DNA of 64,000 nucleotides from the NCBI GenBank assembly GCA_950295325.1, contig OX485807.1, positions 10,877,001 through 10,941,000 on the forward strand. The letters are read 5' to 3'. The notes below the pieces were generated by a model. That model was given only the letters and a program-made list of their open reading frames with translations, did no database searches and had not been told where the DNA came from. The stretch comes from Polytrichum commune (taxonomy: Eukaryota > Streptophyta > Polytrichopsida > Polytrichales > Polytrichaceae). Below, one piece after another: positions 44,080 through 56,100 of this stretch. The stretch's first letter is position 1. Each line of letters begins with the position of its first letter. Position numbers and translations under genes: made by a program.

Positions 44080-46776
44080 TTATTTCACAAACATTTCATG
44101 GTGACAATCTTTGCAACAAATAGAGTTTGCTCCTCCTTCTACCAATGTCTTTGTGGCACATATATCACAAGTGAACTTAGGTAATTTACGAAAAATAGAC
44201 CTTTTTTGCTTGGAGTGTGATACAAACATATGAGGGGGCCGTTTCAAAGGGGGGCGTGAAATACTTCTTTCACCAATTTTGGAAGTGGGGTGTTTCCTCC
44301 CATGCCCCATTCTAGTATGCTTCACATTCTCTTATATGGAAGAAATAAAATCTCGGAAAGGGAGATCAATTGTTTTGGGCCTCTCAAAACTTGAAGGTTC
44401 CAAAAATGTGGCAATATAAGCTTGAAGAACTTGCAATTTCCGTTTCATCTCATCTTCATTATCAACATCTAGAGAAGCTTTGCATAGTGAATCGATTTTA
44501 TTCAATGAATTAAGCATCTTCTCTCAGATGACGTCATTTGAAGTAGCATCTTCTATTGGTTCATCCACTTTAGATGAACTCATAACATCTATGGTTTCCA
44601 TGTTGGATTCCATATGCAAAATTTCTTTCACAAATTCATCGTCTTTAGGTTTTTCAAAGAATTCCTTGACTATAGATTGCACCCCAAATATATGTTTGCA
44701 CGTAGAGACCCTATCCGGGCAATTACAATGGTCTGTTTTTAGAGACACACTATACTAAAGGGTAGGATTTGTCTCATTTTTTATATGGAATAGAAGATGT
44801 TCTTTGTCAACAACCTCCAAAACATCTATTGGAGACGATTGATAAGCTTTAAAAATCCTCTCTCCTCCCTTCAATCGATGTCGATGAACTTTGTCATTTT
44901 CTCTTCTTATGAATCTCTTTGAATCACCTACACGTTAAACAAGTAAAATTCAAATTAATATCATATACGATACACATTTGTAAATTATGACAATTCAAAC
45001 AAAAAATGATCTAAACCCAAATAACAAAAACAATTAAGGAACTTACTTATTCGTTCAATTATTTTGAATTGACTCAATAATGCAGGTTCGCCCAAACGGG
45101 TGCCATCTTTCACACTTCCGATAATTACCACAATTAGGTCTCTAAGAGACCGGTTGACCTTCCCTTGGAAGAGAGTATACTTTATCAACTCCCAATGTCG
45201 TTCAACATGGTTCGTCGTGTCTATGCCACTATATGGGAAAAACCTTCTAAACCGAGGCCGCAATCTTCTCCAAGGCACATTAATTCCGGCCCATCCGGAA
45301 TTAATGTATATAGCAAATGCCGGAATGTGTTGAAATTCAACACAAAATCATCTCAAATTCTCATCAAAGTGGATGTTATTAGGACAAAACATCAAAGATG
45401 TGTAAAGCTCTCCATACACGGTATTTGTCCTCGTTAGGGACTCAGATGAATAAGTTCTCATTCCATGCTTTCATGACATAAAAGTGACATAAAAACAGCC
45501 TTCTAACGGGTTATAATTTTGTACCCCCTTCATAAGTCCAAAAATAGACATCATTGTTTACAATATTTTGAATAGCATTCAATGATGTCTTATGTTTATC
45601 AATTACAATGGCGGAAGGCCTAATTTTTCCCAACGACTCAAAAACATGTGTTAAAACCATTTCTATAGCTAGACCCTCGTGCCCTTGTTTCATGTCATTG
45701 CTACAAAGCATGTAGAAGACGGGAATTCCTATTCCATCTTTATTCGGGACAATTGCCGTATAAAGCAGCAATCCATATTGATTAGTTTTGAAAGTATAGT
45801 CCAAGGCCTAAGAGTTAGTAGCGAAAAACCTTTGAGCCGAAGTTTTCATGAACTCATCTTGAATGACAACCACAAATGGTTTTTTCCGTAGATCCTCGTC
45901 CATAGGTGCATATGATTGGTAGTAAAGAACTTTCCCTTGGGCTTGAAGTCTAGTGATCTCAATTTGTGCCGCATTCCAATCGTCCTTACGAAGTGAATCT
46001 ACATGAAAAAAAATAATAGTCATAAGCAAGTTAAAATATTAAAAACTTATAAATTTATGAACTCTAAAGCACATATTATAAAAAAACTTGTGTAATTTTT
46101 TTATTTTAGAATAAATTATTTATATTGAAAATGGTGATTACAATCATAAGGAAAAAAATAAAGTCATAGGAAGAGTTAACATACCATTGATTATCAAGGA
46201 ATATGCAAGAATGTGCACTTCATTTTTTATGATGAAGAACCTATATGTAGGACGCTTTAAATCCGTCACCCTTTCGGAAAATAAGTCTTGCGCCCTCTCC
46301 GATGCCGCTTCCACGATTCGCGGCGAATGCATGTATTTTAAATTCTTCATAACTAATGCTATCACGCGAGGGTGAACCGGTACCAAAAAAAGATCCGCAT
46401 CGGATCCCGGGTTATGACCACTATGTTTGCTATGAATATATATGGTGGCATGGATCAAATTACTTGAACACCTCGATATCTTAGGTTCCACTACTTTTAT
46501 TTGAAACTCATAATCACATAATCTAGAAGTCTTATTTCCTCTAGATTTTCTTCGATCTATGGGTTTCACATCACTCACTTTTCTATGAGGACGCTCTTTG
46601 TTTCCACCCCGGTGACAACGATAATAAGTCACCGTTTTTGTTTTCCACACATGACATTTATAACGCCTCCTTAAAACAATGTGTTTTGTATAAAATAAAT
46701 CAAGGGATGTATTTAGTTCCTCCAATGAAACAGTTACTATTTCATCCCACATTTTTTTTTTCTTGACACACTTCAC
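44080..46776 (-). pseudogene. FAR1/MULE-type transposase gene with SWIM zinc finger, inactivated
   Basis: Block 46144-46776 (210 codons) has an N-terminal FAR1-like Cys/His region (YKCHVWKTKTVTYYRCHRGG) and HSKHSGHNPGSD. An intron with donor near 46188 and acceptor before 45998 joins to 45808-45997, then 45511-45804 with the MULE transposase core (DYTFKTNQYGLLLYTAIV, VFYMLCSNDMKQGHEG, AIVIDKHKTS). A further block at 44985-45278 shows NHVERHWELIKYTLFQGKVN, typical of the end of the MULE core. After another intron comes the SWIM finger CNCPDRVSTCKH (44524-44748) and a C-terminal Cys-rich tail (CDICATK, CCKDCHHE). In-frame stops at about 45808, 44755 and 44518 and broken frames around 45300-45500 show it is dead. 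No flanking inverted repeats were found, so transposon or former host gene is open. Confidence 0.75.
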
Positions 46777-47202
46777 ATAAATTCATACAATCTTGTATGA
46801 ATAAAAAATTAATACCTCCCAAATTGATATCTGTACTCCATTGAATACGAATTCCATTTGTTGTCGAAGATATTGACAAATATTTTCAATTTTTATTAAC
46901 ATGTCATTTGTGCACAATCGAACGCCCATACTCGATTGGTGGAATTTTTCTATCATTTGTGTCTCTTAAAGAACACAATGCAAAGACACCAAAAAATTGT
47001 ACAACTTTTAATTTTTTTTGAATTTTTTTCCACCTCTCAATTGTATGGGTTTCCATGTTGTTAATTGTGGAACGCCCATGAAGCTTTGAGAAGGGACAAT
47101 AAAAAGGATTTGCTTTATGAATTTGGTGAAATGAAGGAAAATATTCCCCTTATGCAATCAATCATAAATGCTTCGGATTGAAGGGTGAAATGTACATACT
47201 TT
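46777..47202. other. AT-rich flank of the MULE-type pseudogene
   Basis: No gene or repeat recognised. Probably the 5' region of the pseudogene; the right end is the target site duplication (CATACTTT, 47195-47202) of the next element. Confidence 0.5.
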
Positions 47203-47490
47203 CAGGGTTCTCTATCTCGACGTCGTGACAGTGTCGTGTCATGACGGACCCCTCCGTCACAACACAATAGGGTCCATGTAGGATCAACCTAGGGGGAAGC
47301 TAGTAGGGTGGGTAAAATACTTACCTTCTTGCCAAGGTGGCGTCCTATGTGGCAAAAAAAGCCGACGTGGATGTGAATATGCCTAGCGCCAGGTAAACCA
47401 TTTTGCCATTATGTTTATCATTCTGTTAAAATCAAAGTAGTAAAATATGACTAAGGAGGGTGTGGGGCGGACGAGGGCGGAGGGGGGCGG

Positions 47491-47521
<31 letters not shown>

Positions 47522-47869
47522 GACCGGGGGGGGGGGAACAGAGCGGACGGGGGAGGGAACACGGTTTTTTTGTTTTTTCTTTTTGCGGACGTGGGTTGGA
47601 AACGGGGGCGGACGGGGGCGGACGGGGGCGGACGGGCGCTAGTAATTTTTTCCCCACTTTATCTCTACTTTGTTGACATGTCATCACACGTGGACATCTT
47701 ACATCCTACGTGTCCTAAATGGGGTAATGTAATTACACATAGAATTCGGTAAAATTCAAGTCCGTCAAGATAAAGACAGCATCCGGCATAATGTCGTGAC
47801 GGATACGTGTTGTGACGGCACGACATTATGCCGAGATTAGCCTCCGTCACGACACAATAGACAACCCTG
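47203..47869 (-). mobile_element. Non-autonomous hAT derivative of the 6-kb element (667 bp)
   Basis: Carries both ends of the element at 3801-9835 in inverted orientation: CAGGGTTCTCTAT at 47203 and ATAGACAACCCTG at 47869. It has a perfect 8-bp TSD, CATACTTT (47195-47202, 47870-47877). 47203-47455 matches the right end of the long copy; 47641-47869 matches its left end. Only the G/C-rich array (47456-47640) lies between. It is therefore an internal-deletion derivative with its junction in the subterminal arrays. Two long T-runs (TTTTTTTTTTTT) sit in the array. Confidence 0.9.
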
Positions 47870-47896
47870 CATACTTTGGAAATTTAAAGTCTCAAT

Positions 47897-48650
47897 GGGG
47901 CCATTCACGGTTAGGGTACTACTTTTAGCCGTCTAACGGAAAACGGATTTTTTTGGATAACTTCACATTCTTGGTATGCTTAGATTTGTATTGTGAAGCA
48001 TATTTTGGATCATACCTACATTTCATACTCCATATTGAGTACACTGACAAAGTTAATTTAGAAGGAATAGGGTCATCCAAGATATCCTTTTGATTCCTTA
48101 AAGGACATTAAGGAGTATTGTCTTAATTGTTCACCTTAGGATCAAGGAATGAAAAGGACAACAAGAATCAATCGAAACAATCTCAAATTTTTTCCTCACA
48201 CTCATCGTTCAAGTGTGTACCAATAGAACCAAATATGTATTGAATAGCAATTGCCCAACTTTACATGTGGCACCAAACATGTCCAAATATACATATACTC
48301 ACGGCCACACGTAAAAGGAACATTTAGTATTAGAATTGGACAAAAAAATTTATATGAATGGACACATGACACTTTTACTAAGGTACCAAGATACATAACA
48401 GGAAATAATTGACCACCAATGCACACCTAAATAGCAAAAAAATGCCACTGATGTGGCCTAGGGTTTAGGGTTTAGGGTGATTATTAAATAATAATAAAAA
48501 TCTTTCTTGATAAAGCTTATGAACTATCTACTTGTTTATGTAAAATTTATTGATCAAATAATAATATATCATGATAAAAATCAAAATTAATGCGACAAAG
48601 TCCTTAAGTCCTTTGTCCCGAAAGTAGTACCCTGATCGTGAATGGCCCCC
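47897..48650. mobile_element. TIR element family B, copy 2 (754 bp)
   Basis: Colinear with 18963-19779 at high similarity, including the terminal GGGGCCATTCACGG and its inverse. A segment matching about 19525-19600 is missing and replaced by a telomere-like run. No coding sequence. It begins 28 bp after the hAT derivative. Confidence 0.8.
48459..48477 (+). repeat. Interstitial TTTAGGG run at a deletion junction
   Basis: TAGGGTTTAGGGTTTAGGG, nearly three plant telomere units, sits exactly where copy 2 of the TIR element lacks about 60 bp present in copy 1. Confidence 0.7.
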
Positions 48651-48760
48651 AATACGAATATCCTCAAAGGATGATGAAGTGAACTCATGAGGTGTCGGAG
48701 TTCCAATGTTCATATGTTCAATACCTTCCACCAACAAGTCTTCCGGGAAACTTAGTAGTG

Positions 48761-48767
48761 AGAGCGT

Positions 48768-48844
<77 letters not shown>

Positions 48845-48845
48845 T
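48761..48845 (+). repeat. 7-bp microsatellite (AGAGCGG), about 12 units
   Basis: Almost perfect tandem AGAGCGG, with one T variant in the first unit, ending at a degenerate GGTGATTGGAGAGCGA. Purine-only on the top strand apart from C. Confidence 0.85.
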
Positions 48846-49337
48846 GATTGGAGAGCGACAAAATTTAGATTTTATTGGGTAATTTTAGGAGAAGCCGTGC
48901 CTATTTCTGTGGATTTAGGGGTAGTTTGAATTCAATTTGTTGGAAAGGCACCCCATTCCCGTGGACATAAGAAACCTGAATTGTTCGAGAAACCAACGGA
49001 TCCTATAGGCGTGGAAGATTCCATTTGTTCTCAAACATCCTAGAGTCTAGGTTTGAAATGTTTCATATTAAATTAGGGCTGACGTCACCACTTGAAATCA
49101 AACATAAACATATGATGAACAATGTAAGTGTACATAAATGATTTCCACAAAGTGATAAATTGCGCCAAGTAGGTTGGGTACTATTTCCAAGTACGATTAG
49201 ATTTCAATAATTACCATACACAAAATATTTGATTGGCCGAGAAAATGTTCATGAAGATAGGTGCCAAACTCAAGACTTACAAAAATGTGTATTCAGTTCA
49301 AGTAGCTATATACAACCATCCTCTACTTTATTTCCAT

Positions 49338-49847
49338 CTACACCCTATCGGCCGGGCATGTCCAATATGGGTAAAATGATTCAAAGATCATGCCATATAA
49401 CTCCTCCGCACACCAGCAACTCTCCAATTCATCCCTTAGTTTAGCCAATGAACGCAATGATAAATCCCCCAAGTCCGACATAAGAATCCTCTGCGAAATT
49501 TTTGAGCTGACGTGGCGGCTACGAGAGAACCACATCATGTTCATTTGAAATTGTGTGATGAGGTTATGTTCGCGTGGCAAACACACCCTTAAGTCTACAT
49601 TGGGACCCATGGCGTATTCATATTGAGCCAAACGAAGAGCATTGTACTCCACACTTTTATCCACAACATTTTTCCATGATTTGCAACATAGCCTCAAATC
49701 GTGGATTAGCGACAAACGACGTTGGGTGTCCAATACCGTCTCCCGGCCCGTATCCACATTTGCGGCACCCACCAATAAGTTGGGAACTAAGACTGACAAT
49801 TGTACATATAGGTCCAGATGTAGTACGAGTGGCTCCATGACGTGCAA
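49338..49847 (-). CDS. Unrecognised 169-residue ORF, possibly an exon
   Basis: The longest open frame in the gene-poor 48-60 kb apart from repeats. It encodes LDTQRRLSLIHDLRLCCKSW, then KNVVDKSVEYNALRLAQYEY, then LPREHNLITQFQMNMMWFSR, RSLAKLRDELESCWCAEELY and YPYWTCPADRV. Codon-level sequence looks protein-like: mixed composition, Trp and Cys placed singly, no low complexity. The LCCKSWKNVV stretch faintly recalls the helix of F-box proteins. A splice acceptor-like TTCATCAG lies just upstream near 49869, so it may be a last exon. A repeat array begins 75 bp beyond. No function can be given. Confidence 0.45.
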   Translation of the reverse strand: MHVMEPLVLHLDLYVQLSVLVPNLLVGAANVDTGRETVLDTQRRLSLIHDLRLCCKSWKNVVDKSVEYNALRLAQYEYAMGPNVDLRVCLPREHNLITQFQMNMMWFSRSRHVSSKISQRILMSDLGDLSLRSLAKLRDELESCWCAEELYGMIFESFYPYWTCPADRV

Positions 49848-49878
49848 TTAGAGCGATCTTCCACAACCTGATGAACAA

Positions 49879-52656
49879 ATGATGAGGTACACAAATGAAC
49901 TCAAAATCCAAGTAAATTTTGGCCAAGAACTTAACCTCAACCCAAAGACTCAAGAATGCTTAAAATTCACAAGAGTCTTAAACTCACACACAAGAGCATA
50001 CAATTTGAAATTTTTGGCCAAGGCCTCAACCCCATATACAAGAGCTAACAATCACAAACTTTTGGCCAATGCCTTAACCTCACACACAAGAGCCACTAAT
50101 CTGATATGTTTGGCCAAGGCTTTAACCTCATATACAAGAGCCCACAATCTGAAATATTTGGCCAAGGCCTTAACATCACATTCAAAAGCCTACAATCTGA
50201 AATTGTTGGCCAAGGCCTTAACCTCACACACAAGAGCCAACAATCTGAAATTTTTGGGCAAGGGCTTAACCTCACACACAAGAGCCACTAATCTGATATG
50301 TTTGGGCAAGGGCTTAACCTTACACACAAGAGCCACTAATCTGATATGTTTGGCCAAGGACTTAACCTCATATACAAGAGCCTACAATCACAAATTTTTG
50401 GCCAAGCCCTTAACCTCATATAGAAGAGGATACAATCACAAATTTTTGGCCAAGGCCTTAACCTCACATACAAGAGCCACTGATCTGATATGTTTGGCCA
50501 AGGACTTAACCTCATATACAAGAGCCTACAATCACAAATTTTTGGCCAAGCCCTTAACCTCATATAGAAAAGGATACAATCACAAATTTTTGGCCAAGGC
50601 CTTAACCTCACATATAAGAGCCCCTAATCTGATATGTTTGGCCAAGGCCTTAACCTCACATACAAGAGGCTACAATAACAAGTTTTTGGCCAAGGCCTCA
50701 ACCCCATATACAAGATCTAACAATCACAAACTTTTGGCCAATGCCTTAACCTCACACACAAGGGCCACTAATCTGATATGTTTGGCCAAGGCTTTAACCT
50801 CATATACAAGAGCCCACAATCTGAAATATTTGGCCAAGGCCTTAACATCACATTCAAAAGCCTACAATCTGAAATTGTTGGCCAAGGCCTTAACCTCACA
50901 CACAAGAGCCAACAATCTGAAATTTTTGGCCAAGGCCTCAACACCATATACAAGAGCTAACAATCTAAAATTTTTGGGCAAGGGCTTAACCTCACACACA
51001 AGAGCCCCTAATCTGATATGTTTGGCCAAGGCCTTAACCTCACATACAAGAGGCTACAATAACAAATGTTTGGCCAAGGCCTCAACCCCATCTACAAGAG
51101 CTAACAATCACAAACTTTTGGCCAATGCCTTAACCTCACACACAAGAGCCACTAATATGATATGTTTAGCCAAGGCTTTAACCTCATATACAAGAGCCCA
51201 CAATCTGAAATATTTGGCCAAGGCCTTAACATCACATTCAAAAGCCTACAATCTGAAATTGTTGGCCAAGGCCTTAACCTCACACACAAGAGCCAACAAT
51301 CTGAAATTTTTGGCCAAGGCCTCAACACCATATACAAGAGCTAACAATCTAAAATTTTTGGGCAAGGGCTTAACCTCACACACAAGAGCCCCTAATCTGA
51401 TATGTTTGGCCAAGGCCTCAACCCCATCTACAAGAGCTAACAATCACAAACTTTTGGCCAATGCCTTAACCTCACACACAAGAGCCACTAATCTGATATG
51501 TTTGGCCAAGGCTTTAACCTCATATACAAGAGCCCACAATCTGAAATATTTGGCCAAGGCCTTAACATCACATTCAAAAGCCTACAATCTGAAATTGTTG
51601 GCCAAGGCCTTAACCTCACACACAAGAGCCAACAATCTGAAATTTTTGGGCAAGGGCTTAACCTCACACACAAGAGCCACTAATCTGATATGTTTGGGCA
51701 AGGGCTTAACCTTACACACAAGAGCCACTAATCTGATATGTTTGGCCAAGGACTTAACCTCATATACAAGAGCCTACAATCACAAATTTTTGGCCAAGCC
51801 CTTAACCTCATATAGAAGAGGATACAATCACAAATTTTTGGCCAAGGCCTTAACCTCACATACAAGAGCCACTGATCTGATATGTTTGGCCAAGGACTTA
51901 ACCTCATATACAAGAGCCTACAATCACAAATTTTTGGCCAAGCCCTTAACCTCATATAGAAGAGGATACAATCACAAATTTTTGGCCAAGGCCTTAACCT
52001 CACATACAAGAGCCACTGATCTGATATGTTTGGCCAAGGACTTAACCTCATATACAAGAGCCTACAATCACAAATTTTTGGCCAAGCCCTTAACCTCATA
52101 TAGAAGAGGATACAATCACAAATTTTTGGCCAAGGCCTTAACCTCACATATAAGAGCCCCTAATCTGATATGTTTGGCCAAGGCCTTAACCTCACATACA
52201 AGAGGCTACAATAACAAGTTTTTGGCCAAGGCCTCAACCCCATATACAAGATCTAACAATCACAAACTTTTGGCCAATGCCTTAACCTCACACACAAGGG
52301 CCACTAATCTGATATGTTTGGCCAAGGCTTTAACCTCATATACAAGAGCCCACAATCTGAAATATTTGGCCAAGGCCTTAACATCACATTCAAAAGCCTA
52401 CAATCTGAAATTGTTGGCCAAGGCCTTAACCTCACACACAAGAGCCCACAATCTGAAATATTTGGCCAAGGCCTTAACATCACATTCAAAAGCCTACAAT
52501 CTGAAATTGTTGGCCAAGGCCTTAACCTCACACACAAGAGCCAACAATCTGAAATTTTTGGCCAAGGCCTCAACACCATATACAAGATCTAACAATCTGA
52601 AATCTTTGGGCAAGGGCTTAACCTCACACACAAGAGCCACTAATCTGATATGTTAG
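49879..52656 (+). other. 925-codon ORF through the 48-bp minisatellite (coding status doubtful)
   Basis: Starts ATGATG at 49879, reads 30 codons of non-repeat, then 16-residue repeats of the form LAKALTSHTRANNLKF to a TAG at 52654 caused by one T-to-A change in TGTTTGGCC. The repeat is basic (Lys, Arg, His) with no acidic residues. Because 48 is a multiple of three, a frame without a stop in the unit stays open automatically. Minus-strand frames are open over parts too. I see no promoter, signal peptide or family match, so it is listed as a structural feature, not a gene. Confidence 0.3.
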
Positions 52657-52750
52657 GCCAAGGACTTAACCTCACAAACAAGAGCCTACAATCTGAAATT
52701 TTTGGCCAAGGGCTTAACCTCAAAAACAAGAGCATAGAATCTGAAATTTT
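49920..52750 (+). repeat. 48-bp minisatellite, about 59 units
   Basis: The consensus unit is GCCAAGGCCTTAACCTCACA followed by CACAAGAGCCAACAATCTGA and AATTTTTG (48 bp). Variants are shared in blocks: units starting ACCCCATATACAAGA recur at about 50031, 50703, 51087, 51423 and 52239, at spacings of 14, 8, 7 and 17 whole units. Segmental duplications of several units therefore built it. No unit-length changes are seen over 2.7 kb. Confidence 0.92.
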
Positions 52751-53179
52751 TGGGCCATTAAAAGTGAGAGCATCCTAAAATCCTAACCAAATCAACACCT
52801 GAATCCAACTCAAGAATAAGGACTACACATCTAGGGCAATCGGAAGTGAGAGCATTCACCTGAAACAAGGTTGACAATCTTGTAGAAACAGAGTTGAGAG
52901 TCTGAGCACTCAATAGGTTGGAGTAGCACAATGCTTGGGCTTGAAAGTATTACATGCCGAAATAGGAGAGCACGTGCTTGGAGCGGCACAATGTGAAAAG
53001 GGTGCACGGGGATGTGACCATAATTGGAAGGAGATATGCATTCAATGCATTACATTAATGGGATGAATCTGAACTTAACTAGGGGATCTTAACTAATATT
53101 GCACATAATGACAGAGGATGCAATATATAACATTATGGCTGTAATGCCACATGCAAAAATCTGGGATGAACCCCATACC

Positions 53180-56100
53180 CGGGGACCCTCTCGAAACCGA
53201 GAGGGTCCACAAGTAGTCCAACCACTCAAGTTGACAAAATCTAATTACCTACCTAATCCACATACATTCATGTAAAAATGAATACTATCCATAATATCCC
53301 CACCTTGACCCTCTCGGTTCCGAGAGGGTCTCACTGTCAAGGATACACAAACGTTTTCAACCTAAGTACCTACGTAATACACATACATGCACGTACAGAA
53401 GGCACATAATAGTTGTGAAAATCTGGTCCTTACTATCACAACCTACACCCGAGAGGGTATCACTCTCATGCATATACAAAAATTTCAAACGTAAGTACCC
53501 ACCTAGACCACATACATTCACATCCACAAGGCACATCATAGTTGTAAAAATCTGGTCCATACTATCCCAACATTGACCCTCTCGGTTCCGAGAGGGTGGG
53601 CCTCTTATGAATACACAAACATTAACAACCTAAGTACCTACCTAGTCCACATACATACACATAGACAAGCCAAGTCATAGTTGTGAAAATCTGGTCCATA
53701 CTATCCCCAACTTGACCCTCTCGGTTCCGAGAGGGTCTCACTTTCATGCACACACAAAAGTTTTGAACATGAATAACTACTTGGTCCAAATACATTCACA
53801 TAAACAAGCCAAATCAGAGTTGTCGAAATGTGGTCCACACTATCCCAACCTCGACCCTCTCGGTTCCGAGAGGGTCTCCCTCTCATGCACTCGTAAACAT
53901 TTTCAACATGAATTACTAGTTGGTCCACATACATTCACATACAAAAGCCACATCATAGTTTTCAAAATCTGGTCCATACTAAACCCATCCTAGACACTGT
54001 CTGTTCCGAGAGGGTCTCATCCTAGTGCACAAACAAAACTTTTCAACATGAACTAATAATTGGTCCACAAACAAACATATACACAAGACAAATCATAGTT
54101 GACAAAATCTGGTCCATTGTGGTACTTTTGGGCCACCCCCTTTCGAGGGAGCCTAAAAGTATCACACAAGCCCTTCGGTGAAGGTGGCCTGCATTTGCAG
54201 GCGCCCAAGCCGAACCCGGATGATAGGTGTATAACGTGAGTAGTTAGATTTTTAAGGGAGATTAAATATGCGTCGTAGTACCTCCGGAGGTTAGGCCTTA
54301 GTTTTTTACTACTGTGGCTTTAAACTCCACTAACCAATTTCATATCTAGTTCTAACCTTAACCTACACCTATTCTACGCGCAGACGCACCAGCCTTGAAA
54401 CCAAGGCAATCCTAATTTGTGAATTGGGATGGTTCTGATACACCCAACCGGGTGTGACTCATACCACCCTAACTCAACGAACGGAATAACGACAATTTGA
54501 TGGACCATTCAATTCTTCCTATTTCTTTATTTAGTTCTATTTAGTTTTCTAAGCGGGGGAACTTGGCCTAAGTCCCACCCTTCACACAAATTCCTTCTTA
54601 ATTACTTATTTTTGTTTGCACGTCCTAACTTACTACATTAACATATTAGGCATCACCCCTTACCTCGGGTCTCTTGCCAACAAGGCTTTACGATTTATTT
54701 TGTATGTTTTGATTGTTAAATGTGTTTACACTGGATAGACCACGAAATGCAACTCAATGGAACCAGGGTGACGGGCGACCTGTAGGTTCAACCTGTTGCG
54801 CAATCTTCATAAATTGGGGCCATTACTCCCAATCTATGGGGCCAACAACATAATAGTGGATTCGCGGGTCATTAACCCCACCTTTCCACCAACAACATTC
54901 AGAGTGGTCGTGTCGGTGATTAATCCGACTTACCACACACGAAACTTGCTAATAAATGAAGCTACTACCACAAAACATACCAAGGGCCCCGAAAACAATG
55001 GAATTGGGTACTCCCTTGGCGGTCAAGTGGTCAAGCCACTTGACCTTACGAGATAGGTGAGTGGGTTTAGAGATGCGTACCTTAGCCGTGCTCCCTCCAA
55101 TCCTAAATGGAAGGCTTAAGGTTAGTTAATTTACCTCAATTTTCCTCGGTTGATTTGGGCTTGATGTAGGCCGAGCCGCTACCTCCTTCCTTGCTCCACT
55201 TTCCGAGCGTCGACCTTGCCTCCTTCTTTGTAACTAGTTTGGTAGTAAGCGTACCTTAGTTAACAATTAAAATATAAAGTGTTATTCTGCCCTGTAATTT
55301 AATCCTAAGCATAATATTTATACTTAGTGCACCAAATTATCTTTCCAATGATCTAAAAATCACTCTAATCGGATAAGAAATGCAAAAGTTATGAGGGTTG
55401 GAAGTGTGAGGTCGATTCAACCGACCCTTCCAACCCACCTATCTACCTTCTAACTTCAAGAATTCATAGCACATTCCTTACTACTTGGATCTAGGCTTTC
55501 CTTATACCATTGGAAAGCTATGAACAAGCTCTAACTAGAAAAAATTATGACATCAGCAGGTTAAGCTAATAGAAATTCAGCGGACTCCTTGTAACACAGC
55601 AGTCAATCAAGAAGGCTTAAACTATGTATCTCGCCTTCAACAATTCATATCTAATTCAAATCTTAGTCAAATCAAACGTTCTATATGACCCTGGAGAGAT
55701 ATTAAAAAGATGTATTTGATAAAAATATGTGATTAGAAAGGTAAGCCGAAGTGAACCCAGCAGGTCCTCTGTAATGCAGCAGTCAACCAAAAGTTCTCAA
55801 ACTATGTGTCCCATCTTGCACAATTCATATCTAATTCAAATCATGCTCAAATCAAATGTTCTAAGCCATTTTGGAAAGCTACACAAAAGTTCTACTTGGG
55901 AAAAATATAATTTCTTGGAATTAAAATTCCTATTGGGCTCGCAGGTCTGATCCAGCAGCCGCTACCCACAAGACCACCCAGTTTTTCTACTCCATCTTTG
56001 AAAATCCATAACTAATTGTCATCTCAACCAAATCACAAATGGGAAACGGCTATGGATAGCTATATGAAATCTCTCTAAGAGAAAAATGATAAGTATCTTG

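Noticed and set aside
47447-47752. ORF with a Phe run (FFFFFFF) and Gly/Arg repeats
   Set aside because: Poly-T and G-rich array inside the short hAT derivative.
49920-52750. CRISPR-like regular repeats
   Set aside because: Units are contiguous with no unique spacers, and the context is a plant nuclear genome. It is a minisatellite.
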